A DNA stretch of 64,000 nt from Streptomyces sp. CB02414 (lineage in GTDB: Bacteria; Actinomycetota; Actinomycetes; Streptomycetales; Streptomycetaceae). The DNA is taken from contig NZ_LIPF01000007.1 in NCBI RefSeq assembly GCF_001905385.1, forward strand, positions 496,001 to 560,000. The letters run 5' to 3'. The notes beneath the pieces are model-generated. The model was given only the letters and a program-made list of their open reading frames with translations. It did no database searches and was not told where the DNA came from. Positions 16,795 through 25,274 of this stretch are shown piece after piece. The stretch's first letter is position 1, and each line of letters begins with the position of its first letter. The position numbers were made by a program, and so were the translations under genes.

Positions 16795-18108
16795 GTGACC
16801 TTGGCTGACTTCCTCTTCGCCGTGCTCGGGGCGGGCGCGCTCGCGGCGGCCGTGCTGCCGCGACTGGTGGCCGGGCGGCCGCTGTCCATGCCGCTGGTGT
16901 TCCTGGCCTTCGGCGTCGCCCTGCAACTGCTGCCCACCCCGCTCCCGGAGATCGACCTGGTCCGCGACCGGGTGTGGGTGGAACACCTCACCGAGATGTG
17001 CGTCATCGTCTCCCTGATGGGCGCCGGCCTCGCGCTCAACCGCCCGTTCGGCCTACGGCGCTGGCAGGCGCCCTGGCGGCTGATCGGCATCACCATGCCG
17101 CTGACCGTCGCGGTCACGGGGCTGCTGGCCTGGTGGCTGCTGGACTGGCCGCCGGCCGCGGCGCTGCTGCTGGCGGCCGTGCTCGCGCCCACCGACCCGG
17201 TGCTCGCCTCCGAGGTACGGGTGGGCGCGCCCACCGACTCCGAGCACGACGAGGACGAGGTGCGCTTCGCGCTCACCAGCGAGGCCGGCCTCAACGACGG
17301 CCTCGCCTTCCCCGTCGTCATGGCGGCGATCGCGCTGACCGCCGCGGCGGGCACGGGCCTGTCCGGTGACTGGGTCGGCCACTGGCTGCTGGTCGACCTG
17401 CTGTACGGGTGCCTGATCGGCGTCCTGGGCGGCCTGGCCGTCGGCAAGCTGCTCGGCTGGCTCTTCTTCCGGGCCGGCCGGCAGGCGGTACGGCTGTCCG
17501 AGCACCGGGAGGGCTTCGTCGCCCTGGGTGCCACCTTCCTCTCCTACGGGGTCACCGAACTCGCCCACGGCTACGGCTTCCTGGCCGTCTTCGTCACCGC
17601 CTGCCGCATCCGCGCCGCCGAACGGGACCACGGCTACCACACCGTGCTGCACGACTTCGTGGAGCAGGTCGAACGACTGCTGACCGCCGGTCTCCTCTTC
17701 CTGCTGGGCGCGTGCGTGGCGCAGGGCGCCCTGGCCGACCTGACCTGGCGGGGCGCGGCCGTCGGTCTGCTCGTGCTGCTCGTGGTCCGGCCGGTGACCG
17801 GATGGGTCGCGCAGTTCGGCGCCGCGGCCGGACCCCGGGAACGTGCGGTGACCGCCTTCTTCGGCATCCGCGGCATCGGCTCGCTGTTCTACCTGGCGCA
17901 CGCCCTCGGTACGGAGGGTTTCCACGTGCCAGCCGGGGAGTTGTGGGCCGTGGTGGCGTTCACGGTGCTCGCCTCCGTCGTCCTGCACGGGGTGACCGCC
18001 TCCCCCGCGATCTCCCGCCTGGACCGGCTCAGGCTGCTCAGGGCCCGCGGCCGGCGGCCCGCCGGACGGACGCCGGGCGAGGACGACGTGGCCGGCGAGC
18101 GGCTGTGA
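16795..18108 (+). CDS. cation:proton antiporter (CPA1/NhaP-like)
   Basis: A 437-aa inner-membrane protein with about 12 hydrophobic segments. The antiporter core motifs are APTDPVLASEVRVG and TSEAGLNDGLAFP, carrying the ion-binding acidic residues of the CPA1 type. It exchanges Na+ or K+ for H+. It starts with GTG about 50 bp after the GAF-ANTAR gene, same strand. The cation specificity cannot be told. A charged, arginine-rich C-terminus ends in the cytoplasm. Confidence 0.9.
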   Translation: MTLADFLFAVLGAGALAAAVLPRLVAGRPLSMPLVFLAFGVALQLLPTPLPEIDLVRDRVWVEHLTEMCVIVSLMGAGLALNRPFGLRRWQAPWRLIGITMPLTVAVTGLLAWWLLDWPPAAALLLAAVLAPTDPVLASEVRVGAPTDSEHDEDEVRFALTSEAGLNDGLAFPVVMAAIALTAAAGTGLSGDWVGHWLLVDLLYGCLIGVLGGLAVGKLLGWLFFRAGRQAVRLSEHREGFVALGATFLSYGVTELAHGYGFLAVFVTACRIRAAERDHGYHTVLHDFVEQVERLLTAGLLFLLGACVAQGALADLTWRGAAVGLLVLLVVRPVTGWVAQFGAAAGPRERAVTAFFGIRGIGSLFYLAHALGTEGFHVPAGELWAVVAFTVLASVVLHGVTASPAISRLDRLRLLRARGRRPAGRTPGEDDVAGERL

Positions 18109-18255
18109 CCCGGCCGTCCCGGACCGCCCCCAAGCATGCGGCGATCGAACGCGAACCTTCTCGACCGGATCATGAACTCCCTTATAGTGATCGCCTGTTG
18201 CGTGCCGTGTGACCGTTCCGGCGCGCTTCCGCCCGCTCCTTGGAGGCACGTCAGC

Positions 18256-19479
18256 ATGACGACCGGCACCGAAGAAGCCCGGATTCCGCTGGACCCGTTC
18301 GTCACCGACCTGGACGGCGAGAGTGCCCGGCTGCGCGCGGCCGGACCGCTCGCGGCCGTGGAGCTGCCGGGCGGCGTGCCCGTCTGGGCGGTCACGCACC
18401 ACGCGGAGGCCCGGGCCCTCCTGACGGACCCCCGTCTGGTCAAGGACATCGACGTGTGGGGTGCGTGGCGACGCGGCGAGATACCCGCGGACTGGCCGCT
18501 GATCGGGCTGGCCAACCCCGGCCGCTCGATGCTCACCGTGGACGGTGCCGAGCACCGCCGGCTGCGCACCCTCGTGGCGCAGGCGCTCACCGTGCGCCGG
18601 GTGGAGCACATGCGGGGGCGGATCACCGAGCTGACCGGCCGTCTGCTGGACGAACTGCCCGCGGACGGCGGCGTCGTCGACCTCAAGGCCGCCTTCGCCC
18701 ACCCGCTGCCGATGTACGTCGTCGCCGACCTGATGGGCATCGAGGAGGCGCGGCTGCCGCGGCTGAAGGTGCTGTTCGAGAGGTTCTTCTCGACGCAGAC
18801 ACCGCCCGATCAGGTCGTCGCTACCCTCACCGAACTGGCCGGGACCATGGCCGACACGGTCGCCGCGAAGCGCGCGGCGCCGGGCGACGACCTGACCAGC
18901 GCGCTGATCCTGGCCTCCGAGGACGGGGACCACCTCACCGACGCGGAGATCGTCTCCACGCTCCAGCTGATGGTGGCCGCGGGGCACGAGACCACGATCT
19001 CGCTGATCGTGAACTCCGTGGTCAACCTGTCCACCCACCCCGAACAGCGGGCCCTGGTGCTCTCCGGTGAGGCGGACTGGTCCGCGGTCGTCGAGGAGAC
19101 GCTGCGCTACTCGACCCCGACGTCCCACGTCCTGATCCGCTTCGCCACCGAGGACGTCCCGGTCGGCGACCGGGTGATACCCGCCGGGGACGCGCTGATC
19201 GTGTCGTACGGCGCGCTGGGCCGGGACGAGCGGGCGCACGGTCCCGCGGCGGGCGAGTTCGACATCACCCGCAGCTCGCCCAGCCGGCACATCTCCTTCG
19301 GGCACGGCCCGCACGTGTGCCCCGGCGCGGCCCTGTCCCGGCTGGAGGCCGGTGTGGCGCTGCCCGCGCTCTACGCCCGCTTCCCGCGGCTGGACCTGGC
19401 CGTACCCGCGTCCGAGCTGCGCAACAAACCGGTGGTCACGCAGAACGACCTGTACGAGCTGCCGGTCAGGCTGGTCTAG
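18256..19479 (+). CDS. cytochrome P450
   Basis: A soluble class I bacterial P450 of 407 aa. The ATG follows TGGAGG by 9 bp; a longer frame from 18136 lacks a ribosome site. The I-helix oxygen motif is AGHETT (242-247), the K-helix ExxR is Glu281-Arg284 (EETLR), and the haem loop is FGHGPHVCPGAAL with ligand Cys355. The fold and motifs resemble CYP105/CYP107-type enzymes that hydroxylate natural products or xenobiotics. No ferredoxin gene is adjacent, so electrons must come from elsewhere. Substrate unknown. Confidence 0.93.
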   Translation: MTTGTEEARIPLDPFVTDLDGESARLRAAGPLAAVELPGGVPVWAVTHHAEARALLTDPRLVKDIDVWGAWRRGEIPADWPLIGLANPGRSMLTVDGAEHRRLRTLVAQALTVRRVEHMRGRITELTGRLLDELPADGGVVDLKAAFAHPLPMYVVADLMGIEEARLPRLKVLFERFFSTQTPPDQVVATLTELAGTMADTVAAKRAAPGDDLTSALILASEDGDHLTDAEIVSTLQLMVAAGHETTISLIVNSVVNLSTHPEQRALVLSGEADWSAVVEETLRYSTPTSHVLIRFATEDVPVGDRVIPAGDALIVSYGALGRDERAHGPAAGEFDITRSSPSRHISFGHGPHVCPGAALSRLEAGVALPALYARFPRLDLAVPASELRNKPVVTQNDLYELPVRLV

Positions 19480-19577
19480 CGCCTTCCGGCCGCGCCCCGT
19501 ACCTTCACCAGTGGGGCGTTTGCACCCCGCCCTTCGGGTAACTCCGGCATTCCGGACGCCGATCCCCGGGAGTCGCC

Positions 19578-19982
19578 ATGTGGAAGCGCAAGGGCAGGAA
19601 GGGCCGCCGGGCCGCGAAGCCGGTCCCCATGGAGCTGTGCGACCTGTGCGCCAGGATATTTCCCAAGGACGAGGCCGTGAGCGGTTACGTGCCGGACTCC
19701 TCCGCGGCGCACGCCGGCAAGGAGTGGTTCGACGGGCTGCGGCTCATCACGACGTGCTGCGACGACCACTTCGATGTGATCAAGGACGGTTACGCGCACC
19801 GGCCCTTCGTGGACGAGGAGCTGTGGGCGGCGAAACTCACCCGGGCCCTGACCACGGGACCGACGGCGCTGTCCATGGACCAGCTCGGCTGCCGGACCGG
19901 CCTCCAGGACTCGCAGATACGGGCCGCCATCGCCTGGCACAACGAGCGCATGCGCGAGCAGCAACAGCGCATGGACCCGTGA
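19578..19982 (+). CDS. conserved hypothetical protein with Cys pairs
   Basis: A 134-aa basic protein. A Lys/Arg-rich start (MWKRKGRKGRRAAK) precedes CDLCARIF and, later, TTCCDDHFD, which could together form a Zn-binding site. The C-terminal part is helical with Gln/Met-rich end. I do not recognise a characterised family, though it reads as a conserved actinobacterial protein. It could be a nucleic-acid-associated or regulatory protein. It is convergent with the sugar-acid genes. Confidence 0.65.
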   Translation: MWKRKGRKGRRAAKPVPMELCDLCARIFPKDEAVSGYVPDSSAAHAGKEWFDGLRLITTCCDDHFDVIKDGYAHRPFVDEELWAAKLTRALTTGPTALSMDQLGCRTGLQDSQIRAAIAWHNERMREQQQRMDP

Positions 19983-19995
19983 TCCGGTCCCGTGA

Positions 19996-21186
19996 TCAAG
20001 CCGTGGCCGGGCGGGTCCCGTACGTGCGGTAGGGCTCCGCGTCCGGCCACCTGACGTCCAGTCCCAGCCCCGGCCGGCCCGGGTCGGGGCGCAGGGCGCC
20101 GCCGTCGGGTGACAGGGTGCCGTCGAACAGCAGCCGCTCGACGCGGACGTGGTCGTGGAAGTACTCCAGGTGGCGCAGCCGGCGCACGGCGCAGAAGGCG
20201 TGGGCGGAGACGGCCGGGGCGCAGTGGGCGGACAGGTCAAGGTGCCGGACGGCCGCCAGGCCGGCGACTTCCAGTACGCCGGTGATGCCGCCGCAGCGGG
20301 TGACGTCGGCCTGGAGGCAGTCCACAGCCGGCCCTTGGGTGAGGTTGGCGAAGTCCTGCGCGGTGAAGGCGTACTCGCCCGCGGTGATCTCCAGACGGGC
20401 GGGCCCCCGGTCCCGGAGCATGCACAGACCCTCCAGGTCCGCGGAGGTGACGGGCTCCTCGAACCAGCGCACGTCCCACTCGTCGTGGAACCGGTGCGCC
20501 CAGTACAGCGCCTCCTTGCGGCCGAGCGCCCCGTTGGCGTCGGTGAACACTTCCGGTCCGTCGCCGACCGCCCGGCGCACCGCGGTCAGGCGGTCCGCGT
20601 CGGCCTCCGGGGTGCGCGAGGTCTTCAGCTTCACCCGGGGGATGCCCTGCTCGACCCATCCGGAGAGCTGGTCGGTGAGCCGGTCCAGGGGGTAGTTGGT
20701 GAAGCCGCCGCTGCCGTAGACCGGGACGCGGTCGTGGTGGGCCGGCAGGAGGTGGACCAGGGGCAGGTCCAGCAGCCTCGCCTTGAGGTCCCACAGCGCC
20801 ACGTCGACGGCGGACAGGGCCATGGCCCCGACGCCCGGCCGGCCGGCGTTGCGCATGCGCGCGCCCATCCGCTCCCACAGCGCCGGCGGTGAGGAGACCG
20901 CCCCGCCCTCGACGACCGGCGCCAGCACGGACTGCGCGAAGGAGGCGACGGAGAGGTCCCCGTAGGTGTAGCCGAGGCCGGTGCGGCCGCCTGCGTGCAC
21001 GCGTACGAGGACCAGGGTCGTGGAGTCCCACTCCAGGGTGCCGTCCTGCTCCCTGCCGTCCGGGCCGTCGGTGGGGACCTCGAAGGCGTGCACGTCGACC
21101 GCGTCGACCGTGCACGAGTCCAGTGCCGTCGCGTCGGCCGTTCGCGGAGCCGGTTGCCGGTCACCGGGCCCGGGGACCGGCGTCAC
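19996..21186 (-). CDS. enolase-superfamily protein (mandelate racemase / sugar-acid dehydratase-like)
   Basis: A 396-aa member of the mandelate racemase/muconate lactonising group. Catalytic features are visible in order: the KxK motif (RVKLKTSR), metal ligands in FTDANG, WFEEPV and TAGEY, then an Asp in LQADVTRCGG and a His in LSAHCAPAVS that form the His-Asp dyad. Start GTG 21186 overlaps the upstream dehydrogenase stop (GTGA), so both are one operon. Because the partner is a glucose-dehydrogenase-type enzyme, a sugar-acid (gluconate or galactonate) dehydratase role is more likely than mandelate racemase. This is inference; superfamily specificity is hard to predict. Confidence 0.85.
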   Translation of the reverse strand: MTPVPGPGDRQPAPRTADATALDSCTVDAVDVHAFEVPTDGPDGREQDGTLEWDSTTLVLVRVHAGGRTGLGYTYGDLSVASFAQSVLAPVVEGGAVSSPPALWERMGARMRNAGRPGVGAMALSAVDVALWDLKARLLDLPLVHLLPAHHDRVPVYGSGGFTNYPLDRLTDQLSGWVEQGIPRVKLKTSRTPEADADRLTAVRRAVGDGPEVFTDANGALGRKEALYWAHRFHDEWDVRWFEEPVTSADLEGLCMLRDRGPARLEITAGEYAFTAQDFANLTQGPAVDCLQADVTRCGGITGVLEVAGLAAVRHLDLSAHCAPAVSAHAFCAVRRLRHLEYFHDHVRVERLLFDGTLSPDGGALRPDPGRPGLGLDVRWPDAEPYRTYGTRPATA

Positions 21187-22229
21187 AGCGTGATCACCGT
21201 CTTGATGTCGCCGGGGCTCCGTTCGAAGGCCCGGGTCGCGTGGGCCAGGGGGACCCGGCGGGTGAGGAGCCGGTCCAGCCAGTCCCGGTCGGCCCGGGCC
21301 AGCGCGTCGGCGGCCTGCCGGAAGTGGCGCAGGTTGGCGTTGACGGAGCCCACCACGACGTCGTTCTCCAGCACGATGTCCCGGTTGACCGTGCCGGCGT
21401 CGACGGTCAGGGACCGGCCGGTGGGCGAGACGCCGGTGAGGCAGACGACGCCGTACGCCGCCGTCCCGCGCATCGCGTCGAACACCAGCCGGCCTGCGCC
21501 GGTGGCCTCGACCACCACGTCGGGGCGTACGGCGGCGAGCACGTCGTCCGCCGCGTCGCTGTGGTAGGCGGCGCCGAGGGCGCGCACCAGGTCCGGCTTC
21601 GGGCCGTCCGTGACCCGGTCCAGGACGTGCACGTCGAGGCCGCGCTGCCGTCCGAGCAGGGCGGCGAGCAGCCCGATGGGGCCGGCCCCCGTCACCAGTA
21701 CGGTGCGGGGTTCGAACCAGGCCCGGGCGCCGACCCGCTCGATCTGCTCCCAGGCCTTGGCCACGACACTGGTCGGCTCCATGAGCACGCCGGTGAGCCC
21801 CAGGGCCGGGTCGATCCGCACCGCGTAATCCGGCTCCAGGCGCCACAGCTCGGCGCCGTAGCCGTCGAGTTCCTTGATGCCGCGCTCGCGGTAGCGGCCG
21901 TTGCGGCACATGTCGAACTCGCCGTGCGCGCAGGCGCCGCAGGGCTCCGGGTCGGGGCGTCGCACCACGCCCGCCACCAGCTCGCCGGGGCTGAAGCCGC
22001 TGCCCTGCGGGGCCTCGGCCACCCGGCCCAGCGACTCGTGGCCGAGGACCAGCCGGTCGTGGTGCGGCGGGGCCTGGCCGTAGGCGCCCGAGGCGATCTC
22101 CCGGTCCGTGCCGCAGACGCCGAGGGCCAGACCGTGGACCAGCAGTTCACCGGCGGCCGGTTCCGGGTCCGGGACCTCCTCCACGCCGAGTGAGCCGTCC
22201 CGGCCCGGGCGGACGGTCAGTGCGCGCAT
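21183..22229 (-). CDS. zinc-dependent glucose 1-dehydrogenase-like oxidoreductase
   Basis: A 348-aa medium-chain dehydrogenase. ATG 22229 (MRALTVRPGRDGSL) is preceded by GAGAGG at 9 bp; another ATG at 22238 is too close to that site. The N-terminal domain has GVCGTDREI, LGHESLGRV and the structural zinc loop PCGACAHGEFDMC. The Rossmann part has VLVTGAGPIGLLAAL. These match archaeal-type glucose dehydrogenases that make the lactone from glucose or galactose with NAD(P). It is the first gene of a coupled pair with the enolase-superfamily protein, together suggesting a non-phosphorylative sugar oxidation route. Confidence 0.85.
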   Translation of the reverse strand: MRALTVRPGRDGSLGVEEVPDPEPAAGELLVHGLALGVCGTDREIASGAYGQAPPHHDRLVLGHESLGRVAEAPQGSGFSPGELVAGVVRRPDPEPCGACAHGEFDMCRNGRYRERGIKELDGYGAELWRLEPDYAVRIDPALGLTGVLMEPTSVVAKAWEQIERVGARAWFEPRTVLVTGAGPIGLLAALLGRQRGLDVHVLDRVTDGPKPDLVRALGAAYHSDAADDVLAAVRPDVVVEATGAGRLVFDAMRGTAAYGVVCLTGVSPTGRSLTVDAGTVNRDIVLENDVVVGSVNANLRHFRQAADALARADRDWLDRLLTRRVPLAHATRAFERSPGDIKTVITL

Positions 22230-22408
22230 GATGGTCATCCTCTCGGCTCGCCCTCCCGGGGCCGGTTCCCCGCCCCGCCCGACGCATGCGTGGGCCGTCC
22301 GCGGGTGTGCGGCGGGCGTCCGGGTGGCGGCACGTTTGCCCAGGCCGTCCCGGGTCACTCAGTTGCGCGTCCACGAGCCATCGGAAGGACCCGCCCGAGG
22401 AGCACTCC

Positions 22409-23206
22409 GTGAACCGGTTCTGGCAGCCGTTCCACCGTGTGTGGGACCGGCTGGCCGCCTCCGCCCTGGTCCGGCGCGGCCGGGACCTGGAGCTGATGCA
22501 CCGTGCCATGGGGTTCGCCACCCTCGCGCTGGTCACCCTGGCGCCGCTGCTCATCGTGGTGGCCGCCTTCGACCCGCTCGGACGCGGCGGTTTCGCGTCC
22601 TGGCTGGCCGACGGCATGGGACTGTCCGGCCGGTCCGCCAAGGTGCTGACCGACATCATCAGTCCGCCGACCAAGGTCATCGGCACCACCAGTGTCTGGG
22701 GCGGCATCGCGCTCGCCGTGTTCGGCGTGTCCTTCGCAGCGAGTGTGCAGAACGGCTACGAGCGCATCTGGGAACTGCCCTCCGGCCCCTGGCACCGTGT
22801 GTGGCGCCAGCTGACCTGGGTGGTCATGCTGACCGCCTACCTCTACCAGGAGGTCCAGACGCGGACCGCGCTGCACGGGTCGTTGCGGATCGCGCTGTCC
22901 ACGGCGACGGGCATGCTGTTCTTCTGGTGGGGACAGCACTTCCTGCTCGGCAGCCAGGTCCGCTGGCGGGACCTGCTGCCCGGAGCCGTCGCGACCATGA
23001 TCGGGCTGATCGGGCTGCGGGGCTTCTCGTACCTGGTCTTCACCCCGCTCATCCTGGACAACGCGATCAGCTACGGCACCGTCGGCATCGTGCTGGTGGT
23101 GGAGTCCTGGCTGATCGGCGTGGGGTTCGTCGTGTTCGGCGGCGCGATGGTCGGTCACTGGTTCTGCGAGCACCACTGGTGGACACGCACGATCGACCGG
23201 GAGTGA
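22409..23206 (+). CDS. YihY/BrkB-family membrane protein
   Basis: A 265-aa integral membrane protein with about six hydrophobic segments. GTG 22409 lies 6 bp after GAGGAG. The pattern of an N-terminal amphipathic part (FHRVWDRLAASALVRRG) and conserved membrane helices such as FLLGSQVRWRDLLPGAVAT is that of the YihY/virulence factor BrkB family. Family function is not settled, with lipid-transport or channel roles proposed. It is followed 53 bp later by a lipoprotein gene on the same strand. Confidence 0.82.
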   Translation: MNRFWQPFHRVWDRLAASALVRRGRDLELMHRAMGFATLALVTLAPLLIVVAAFDPLGRGGFASWLADGMGLSGRSAKVLTDIISPPTKVIGTTSVWGGIALAVFGVSFAASVQNGYERIWELPSGPWHRVWRQLTWVVMLTAYLYQEVQTRTALHGSLRIALSTATGMLFFWWGQHFLLGSQVRWRDLLPGAVATMIGLIGLRGFSYLVFTPLILDNAISYGTVGIVLVVESWLIGVGFVVFGGAMVGHWFCEHHWWTRTIDRE

Positions 23207-23259
23207 GCTGTCGGTCGTTCGGTCCTCTCCCCTCCCGCTACCGGAAAGGCATACGTTCC

Positions 23260-23862
23260 ATGGTCCGCCTCCTGATGTGCACCGGCGCCCGGCGTCGCGC
23301 CCGCGTCCCGTGGGTCTCCGCGTCCGTGGCAGCGGGCGTGCTGCTGGTCACGGGCGCCGCCTGCGAGGGCCCACCGCCCTCGCCGCGCCCGGAGGTGCTG
23401 CCACAGGTCGAGGCGCCCTACGACCGTGCCGTGCGCGAGGCGCTCGACGAGGTGTCCGGCAGCCAACTGCTCTCGGTGGCGCTGCGCGGGGCAACCGAGC
23501 CGGAACCCGTCTGGTACACCCGGGTCGCCGGCCGGGACGGAACCGTTCACGTGGTCCGCGTCGGGGCCGTGCACGGGCGGCTGCTGGGCGCCGCCGTGCC
23601 GGGCGGGCAGACGGCCGCGGACAAGGAGCGGGTCGCCGCGCTGGCCGACTCGGCGGAGGTGCTGCCCGAGGAGGCGGTCGAGCAGGTGAAGAGCCCGGAC
23701 TTCGGCAAGGTGTCCGGCGTCCGCCTGGAGCAGGACCGGCAGGCTCGCACGGTGTGGTCCGTGGAGGTGACCACCGTGCGCCGGGACCACACACAGACCT
23801 ACCTGGTCGACGCGGTGACGAAGAAGGTACTCGACCGGCGGACTGCCCCACCCGGCGCGTGA
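23260..23862 (+). CDS. exported lipoprotein with PepSY-like repeats
   Basis: A 200-aa protein with basic N-terminus, hydrophobic core and lipobox VTGAAC (Cys about 35). Its body has two PepSY-like units: VWYTRVAGRDGTVHVVRVG... and RTVWSVEVTTVRRDHTQTYL, the latter ending VDAVTKKVLDRR. It resembles the larger PepSY lipoprotein at 5208-5969 in plan. The ribosome site GGAAAGG lies 10 bp upstream. Function is unknown; PepSY proteins act at the envelope. Confidence 0.75.
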   Translation: MVRLLMCTGARRRARVPWVSASVAAGVLLVTGAACEGPPPSPRPEVLPQVEAPYDRAVREALDEVSGSQLLSVALRGATEPEPVWYTRVAGRDGTVHVVRVGAVHGRLLGAAVPGGQTAADKERVAALADSAEVLPEEAVEQVKSPDFGKVSGVRLEQDRQARTVWSVEVTTVRRDHTQTYLVDAVTKKVLDRRTAPPGA

Positions 23863-24236
23863 GTCGCGGACGGACGGGAGCGGGCGGGCTTGCCGTGCCG
23901 GCACCGGCGCGCAACCGGCCGGTCCGGCCGAGAGGGCACGAACCGGGCCGCCGCCCGGCGGAGACGGGCACGAACCGGACCGTGTCCTGCCGGACCGGCA
24001 CGGTCCCCTGCCGGACCGGGACCATCGCCCGGCCCGGTGCCCGCACGCACCGCCGACCGGGCCCGCACACACCCGGCGCCGGGGCGAACACCCATGAACG
24101 CCACAGCGTCCCGCCCTCGGACGCGATCATCACCCGCATACGGCCAACCGCCCGGCACAGCCGGCAACCGCCCCCCGACACCCGGAAGCCGGGCGGTCTG
24201 GCGCCCGGAAAACCCTGGTGCCTCTCCCGGACGGAC
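23863..24236. other. 374-bp intergenic region with short direct repeats
   Basis: This gap between convergent stops holds no convincing gene. It contains two copies of GGGCACGAACCGG (23934-23946 and 23966-23978, 32 bp apart) and two of CCTGCCGGACCGG (23986-23998 and 24007-24019, 21 bp apart). These may contribute to termination or be decaying sequence. No U-tract hairpin is obvious. Confidence 0.5.
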
Positions 24237-25274
24237 CTACGTCCACGTCCTTCGGGCGACGCGCGCGGCGGCTGCCGTTCCGGTCACGGCGGCGGCCAGG
24301 GCGAGCGGGCGGCGGTGGCGGGAGAGCCAGAACTGGAGGCTGCGCGGGTGGGCCTCGTCGTCGAAGATGCCGTGGGCACCGTAGTCGGCGGGGGCGGTGT
24401 CGTCCGGCGGCTTCCAGAGGTTGACCGGCCGGGACGGGTCGATGGGCTCGTCGGTCTGCTGCCCGTCGTAGCCGGTGCGGGCCAGGTAGCGGTCCAGGAG
24501 CCCCGGGGCGAGCTTCTGGCCCAGCAGGGTGGCGACGGTCGAGCCGCCGACCCAGTACTCGCGCCGCTCGGGATGGTCCGCGGCGTACAGGACCGCCTCG
24601 GCGGCGACCTCGGGCTGGTAGACGGGGGCCACCGGGCGGGGGTGCCGGGGCAGCCGGGTGAGGACCCAGCTGAACTGGGGCGTGTTGAGGCCGGGCATCT
24701 GCACCATGGTCACCCGCACCCCGCTGCGGTCGTGCAGCAGCTCGCAGCGCAGGGACTCGGTGAAACCCTGGATCGCGTGCTTGGCCCCGCAGTACACCGC
24801 CTGGAGCGGGACGCTGCGCTGGGCCAGGGCGGAGCCGACCTGGACGATGGTGCCGCGGTCGCGCGGGGTCATGCGCCGCAGGGCGGCCTGGGTGCCGTGG
24901 ACGAAGCCGAAGTAGGTGACCTCGGTGGCCCGCTTCAGTTCCTCGGGCTTGATCTCCGCGACGGGCGCGAAGACGGTCGAGAAGGCGGCGTTCACCCACA
25001 CGTCGATCGGGCCGAGTTCCGCCTCGATCCGGCCGGCCGCCGCGTCCACCGCTTCGGCGTCGGAGACGTCCACCGCCAGCGGCAGCGCGCGTCCGCCCGC
25101 CTCCCGGACCTCCTCGGCCGCCCGTTCGAGGGCGTGCTCGCCGCGCGCGAGCAGGGCCACCGCACTGCCGCGGGCGCCGAAGGCCCGTGCGGTGGCCCGG
25201 CCGACGCCGCCGGTCGCGCCGGTGACGACGACGACCTCGGTGCCGTTCCTGCTCCGGCGCGGGGTGCCGCTCAC
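24237..25274 (-). CDS. short-chain dehydrogenase/reductase
   Basis: A 345-aa SDR with the NAD(P) motif TGATGGVG near the N-terminus, the active-site Ser in VQVGSALAQ and the YxxxK pair in YCGAK. An extended C-terminal part (about 250-345) ends in a hydrophobic segment with flanking arginines, and may tether it to the membrane. The start overlaps the stop of the pyruvate-oxidase-like gene (ATGA). The substrate is unknown; similar long SDRs occur in stress-linked operons of Streptomyces. Confidence 0.85.
   Translation of the reverse strand: MSGTPRRSRNGTEVVVVTGATGGVGRATARAFGARGSAVALLARGEHALERAAEEVREAGGRALPLAVDVSDAEAVDAAAGRIEAELGPIDVWVNAAFSTVFAPVAEIKPEELKRATEVTYFGFVHGTQAALRRMTPRDRGTIVQVGSALAQRSVPLQAVYCGAKHAIQGFTESLRCELLHDRSGVRVTMVQMPGLNTPQFSWVLTRLPRHPRPVAPVYQPEVAAEAVLYAADHPERREYWVGGSTVATLLGQKLAPGLLDRYLARTGYDGQQTDEPIDPSRPVNLWKPPDDTAPADYGAHGIFDDEAHPRSLQFWLSRHRRPLALAAAVTGTAAAARVARRTWT

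Noticed and set aside
18136..18255. Longer N-terminus for the P450
   Set aside because: The upstream ATG at 18136 lacks a ribosome site, while ATG 18256 follows TGGAGG and gives the normal P450 start.
19996..22229. Mandelate racemase role linked to the decarboxylase operon at 691
   Set aside because: The enolase-superfamily gene is 17 kb away and coupled to a glucose-dehydrogenase-type gene, so a sugar-acid role is more likely.
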